DNA of 13,896 nt from DRGT01 sp035685445. Its GTDB lineage: Archaea > Thermoproteota > Nitrososphaeria > Nitrososphaerales > Nitrosopumilaceae. A model generated the notes under the pieces. The model was not told where the DNA came from and made no database searches. It saw only the letters and a list, made by a program, of their open reading frames with translations. The stretch spans positions 1 through 13,896 of the forward strand of contig DASSAK010000075.1 in the NCBI GenBank assembly GCA_035685445.1, given 5' to 3'. Every line of letters begins with the position of its first letter. Position 1 is the stretch's first letter. Made by a program: the position numbers and the translations under genes. Shown piece by piece: positions 12,549 through 13,896 of the stretch.

Positions 12549-13896
12549 CTATTTGCCTACCTCAATTGATATGTAATGCATCTCTGGAACGTTATCTCTA
12601 AGAATAATTGTTCCAAAGTTGAATACATCATCGTCTTCCCATAGATAGACCCGTTCGCTTCTAGGTTTTACAAAGTCATCTATGAAATTTCTTACTAACT
12701 CTTCTGTGTCCTCTTTGTCTGCATCTGTTACAAAGAAAATTTCTCCTTCTTTGAATGATAATGGAATTTGTATTGATGTTGGTTCCAAGATGTCAATGTC
12801 TTGCTGCTCAAAAATAGATTTGATAATATCAATTCTATCCGTTCTTGCCAGCTCAGTTGTTTCTCCATTAGTTGTAGGCGTTGTTGGAGCAACCCCTGCT
12901 AGTTTTTTAAGATAAGCTTCAAATGCCTCTTCTTGGGTGTCGCCAAGACCCACATAATACTCTCCTGTAAATGCTGCACCAACTGCAGCGATAGTTCCTA
13001 GCTGGGCTACCACGCCACCTGCACCAGCAGTATATACTGGAATAAAGTATGTATCGTGTTGACCAACATTATACAATATGTTATCACCAACTCTTGGATT
13101 TCTTAACAGAGTTTTTAATTGTGCAAAATCAGGGTCTCGATCAAGTGCTTCTAGAACAGCCGTAGGGCCAATAAGCTTAGTTGTAGAGTTTAATGGTACT
13201 TCATAAAATTGCATTTTGCCCAGATTTGGTAAATCATTTTCTACAATCATAAAACCTGCCAAGTTTCTTCCTTGAGAACCTCGTAATTCTAATGAAAGCA
13301 AGCCAATGAATTCAGTTTGTTGGAATCCTGGTGGTTTTGCTTCAATATAGTATGTGTCTAGTCCCCTTGGTTTTTCATAGAATTGGTTTGCTTGGATGAA
13401 TATCTCTACGTTTTTGACGTGATAGATGTTATACATTTCAGTTTTCCAATTAAACAATTCTACTGGATATCTGATTTGTTCTTTTAACCAATCAGGCATT
13501 GGTTCAAAATGTTCAGAATATTGACTTAGAAACATCTCTGTGAAAAAATCATCACCAACTTGAAGTAATGTTATGTCACCATTGTAAGCATCAACTAAAC
13601 CATATCCAACTAATCTAAGGTATGGATTGCCAACTGACCAAGGTACATCGCGTGTATCAAAGCCAACAATTAATGGAACAAGCCAATAAGAGTTTTCCCC
13701 ATCAGTTACAGGAAGAGAATCTAATTCTTGTCCAAACAGATTATACAAAAAGTAAGGATACAGGGTCTGCATTCGTTGGGTGACGTCTTTGTAACGCATA
13801 ATGTGAACTGGTTCTGTTGGAAATGAAAGTAAAAAGTTGGGTTCAAATACCCAACTCAATGGTGGGGCTATAGTTAATCCACCTTCTCCAGAATAA
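12549..13896 (-). CDS. UPF0182 (COG1615) family protein, C-terminal half, 5'-partial
   Basis: The frame runs open to the window edge; reading back past the TTG at 13859 adds YSGEGGLTIAPP, so that TTG is internal and the gene continues off the window. About 448 residues are visible. They match the large soluble part of UPF0182 proteins: the YSGEGG block, DPN-like FEPNFLLSF, IMRYKDVTQRMQTLYPYFLY, LVDAYNGDITL, RYPVELFNWKTEMYNIYHV, the KLIGPTAVLEALDRDPDFA block, and GDNILYNVGQHDTYFIPVY followed by TAGAGGV. The multi-spanning N-terminal membrane part of this family (whole proteins are commonly about 900 aa) would lie outside the window. The region after LKKLAGVAPTTPTTNGE is a linker, then an acidic C-terminal domain ending YISIEVGK. 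The function of the family is not established. It directly precedes the glutamine amidotransferase gene, stop against start. Confidence 0.9.
   Translation of the reverse strand, partial: YSGEGGLTIAPPLSWVFEPNFLLSFPTEPVHIMRYKDVTQRMQTLYPYFLYNLFGQELDSLPVTDGENSYWLVPLIVGFDTRDVPWSVGNPYLRLVGYGLVDAYNGDITLLQVGDDFFTEMFLSQYSEHFEPMPDWLKEQIRYPVELFNWKTEMYNIYHVKNVEIFIQANQFYEKPRGLDTYYIEAKPPGFQQTEFIGLLSLELRGSQGRNLAGFMIVENDLPNLGKMQFYEVPLNSTTKLIGPTAVLEALDRDPDFAQLKTLLRNPRVGDNILYNVGQHDTYFIPVYTAGAGGVVAQLGTIAAVGAAFTGEYYVGLGDTQEEAFEAYLKKLAGVAPTTPTTNGETTELARTDRIDIIKSIFEQQDIDILEPTSIQIPLSFKEGEIFFVTDADKEDTEELVRNFIDDFVKPRSERVYLWEDDDVFNFGTIILRDNVPEMHYISIEVGK
12559..12563 (-). promoter_or_regulatory. Shine-Dalgarno-like site for the amidotransferase gene
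   Basis: The minus strand reads GAGGT (inside GAGGTAGG), 10 nt before TTG 12548 and within the last codons of the UPF0182 gene. It supports the TTG start and translation from a shared message. Confidence 0.45.

Noticed and set aside
12682..12915. 77-aa plus-strand frame, and similar frames at 273-629 (minus), 1590-1796 (minus), 8106-8345 (plus) and 10085-10366 (plus)
   Set aside because: Each lies opposite a well-supported gene, has no family motif and reads as antisense shadow sequence.
1..13896. Mobile elements, CRISPR, phage or defence genes
   Set aside because: There are no direct repeats, terminal inverted repeats, transposase, integrase or Cas motifs; gene content is core metabolism and translation.

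Overview
The window is low-GC, very gene-dense archaeal DNA. Its gene content points to an ammonia-oxidising-type thaumarchaeon (Nitrosopumilus-like; inferred, not searched). It pairs archaeal/eukaryotic-type translation genes (aIF2 alpha and gamma, S6e, Nop10, an Fcf1-like PIN protein) and an STT3/AglB oligosaccharyltransferase with an anaerobic-type cobalamin block. There are almost no Shine-Dalgarno sites, many TTG starts, and TATA-like boxes about 25-28 nt from start codons.

Layout. (1) 1-5511 is a corrinoid block. cbiD (5' end cut by the window edge), cbiG, cbiX and cbiC run on the plus strand with short gaps or overlaps. cbiA runs head-on into cbiC with a 1-bp gap, and cobO (corrinoid adenosyltransferase) diverges from cbiA. 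(2) 5551-6509 holds aIF2 alpha and the 51-aa Nop10, overlapping by one base. (3) 6506-11378, minus strand, reads in transcription order S6e, aIF2 gamma, PIN nuclease-like protein, PEBP/YbhB-family protein and STT3. STT3 ends head-on against Nop10 with a 4-bp overlap. (4) 11453-11959 contains three microproteins: a 40-aa plus-strand zinc ribbon abutting a 57-aa minus-strand zinc ribbon, and a less certain 37-aa minus-strand ORF. (5) 12003-13896, minus strand, is the C-terminal half of a UPF0182 membrane-family protein (5' end off the window), immediately followed by a class I glutamine amidotransferase.

How the genes work together. CbiX inserts cobalt; CbiG opens the ring-A lactone and CbiD methylates C-1; CbiC moves the C-11 methyl group; CbiA amidates the a and c side chains; CobO adds the adenosyl ligand. 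The remaining cobalamin genes must lie elsewhere. S6e, aIF2 gamma and the PIN protein form a translation/ribosome-biogenesis group of a kind conserved in archaea, and aIF2 alpha with Nop10 forms a second such group.

No tRNA, rRNA, CRISPR array, insertion sequence, integrase or phage gene was seen. Once the small genes are counted, no stretch over 300 bases lacks a gene. I did not find a convincing new multi-gene system. The best leads are the microprotein cluster, the half-degenerate tandem CbiX, the altered metal motif in STT3, the SPK-containing S6e tail and the TTG/leaderless start pattern.
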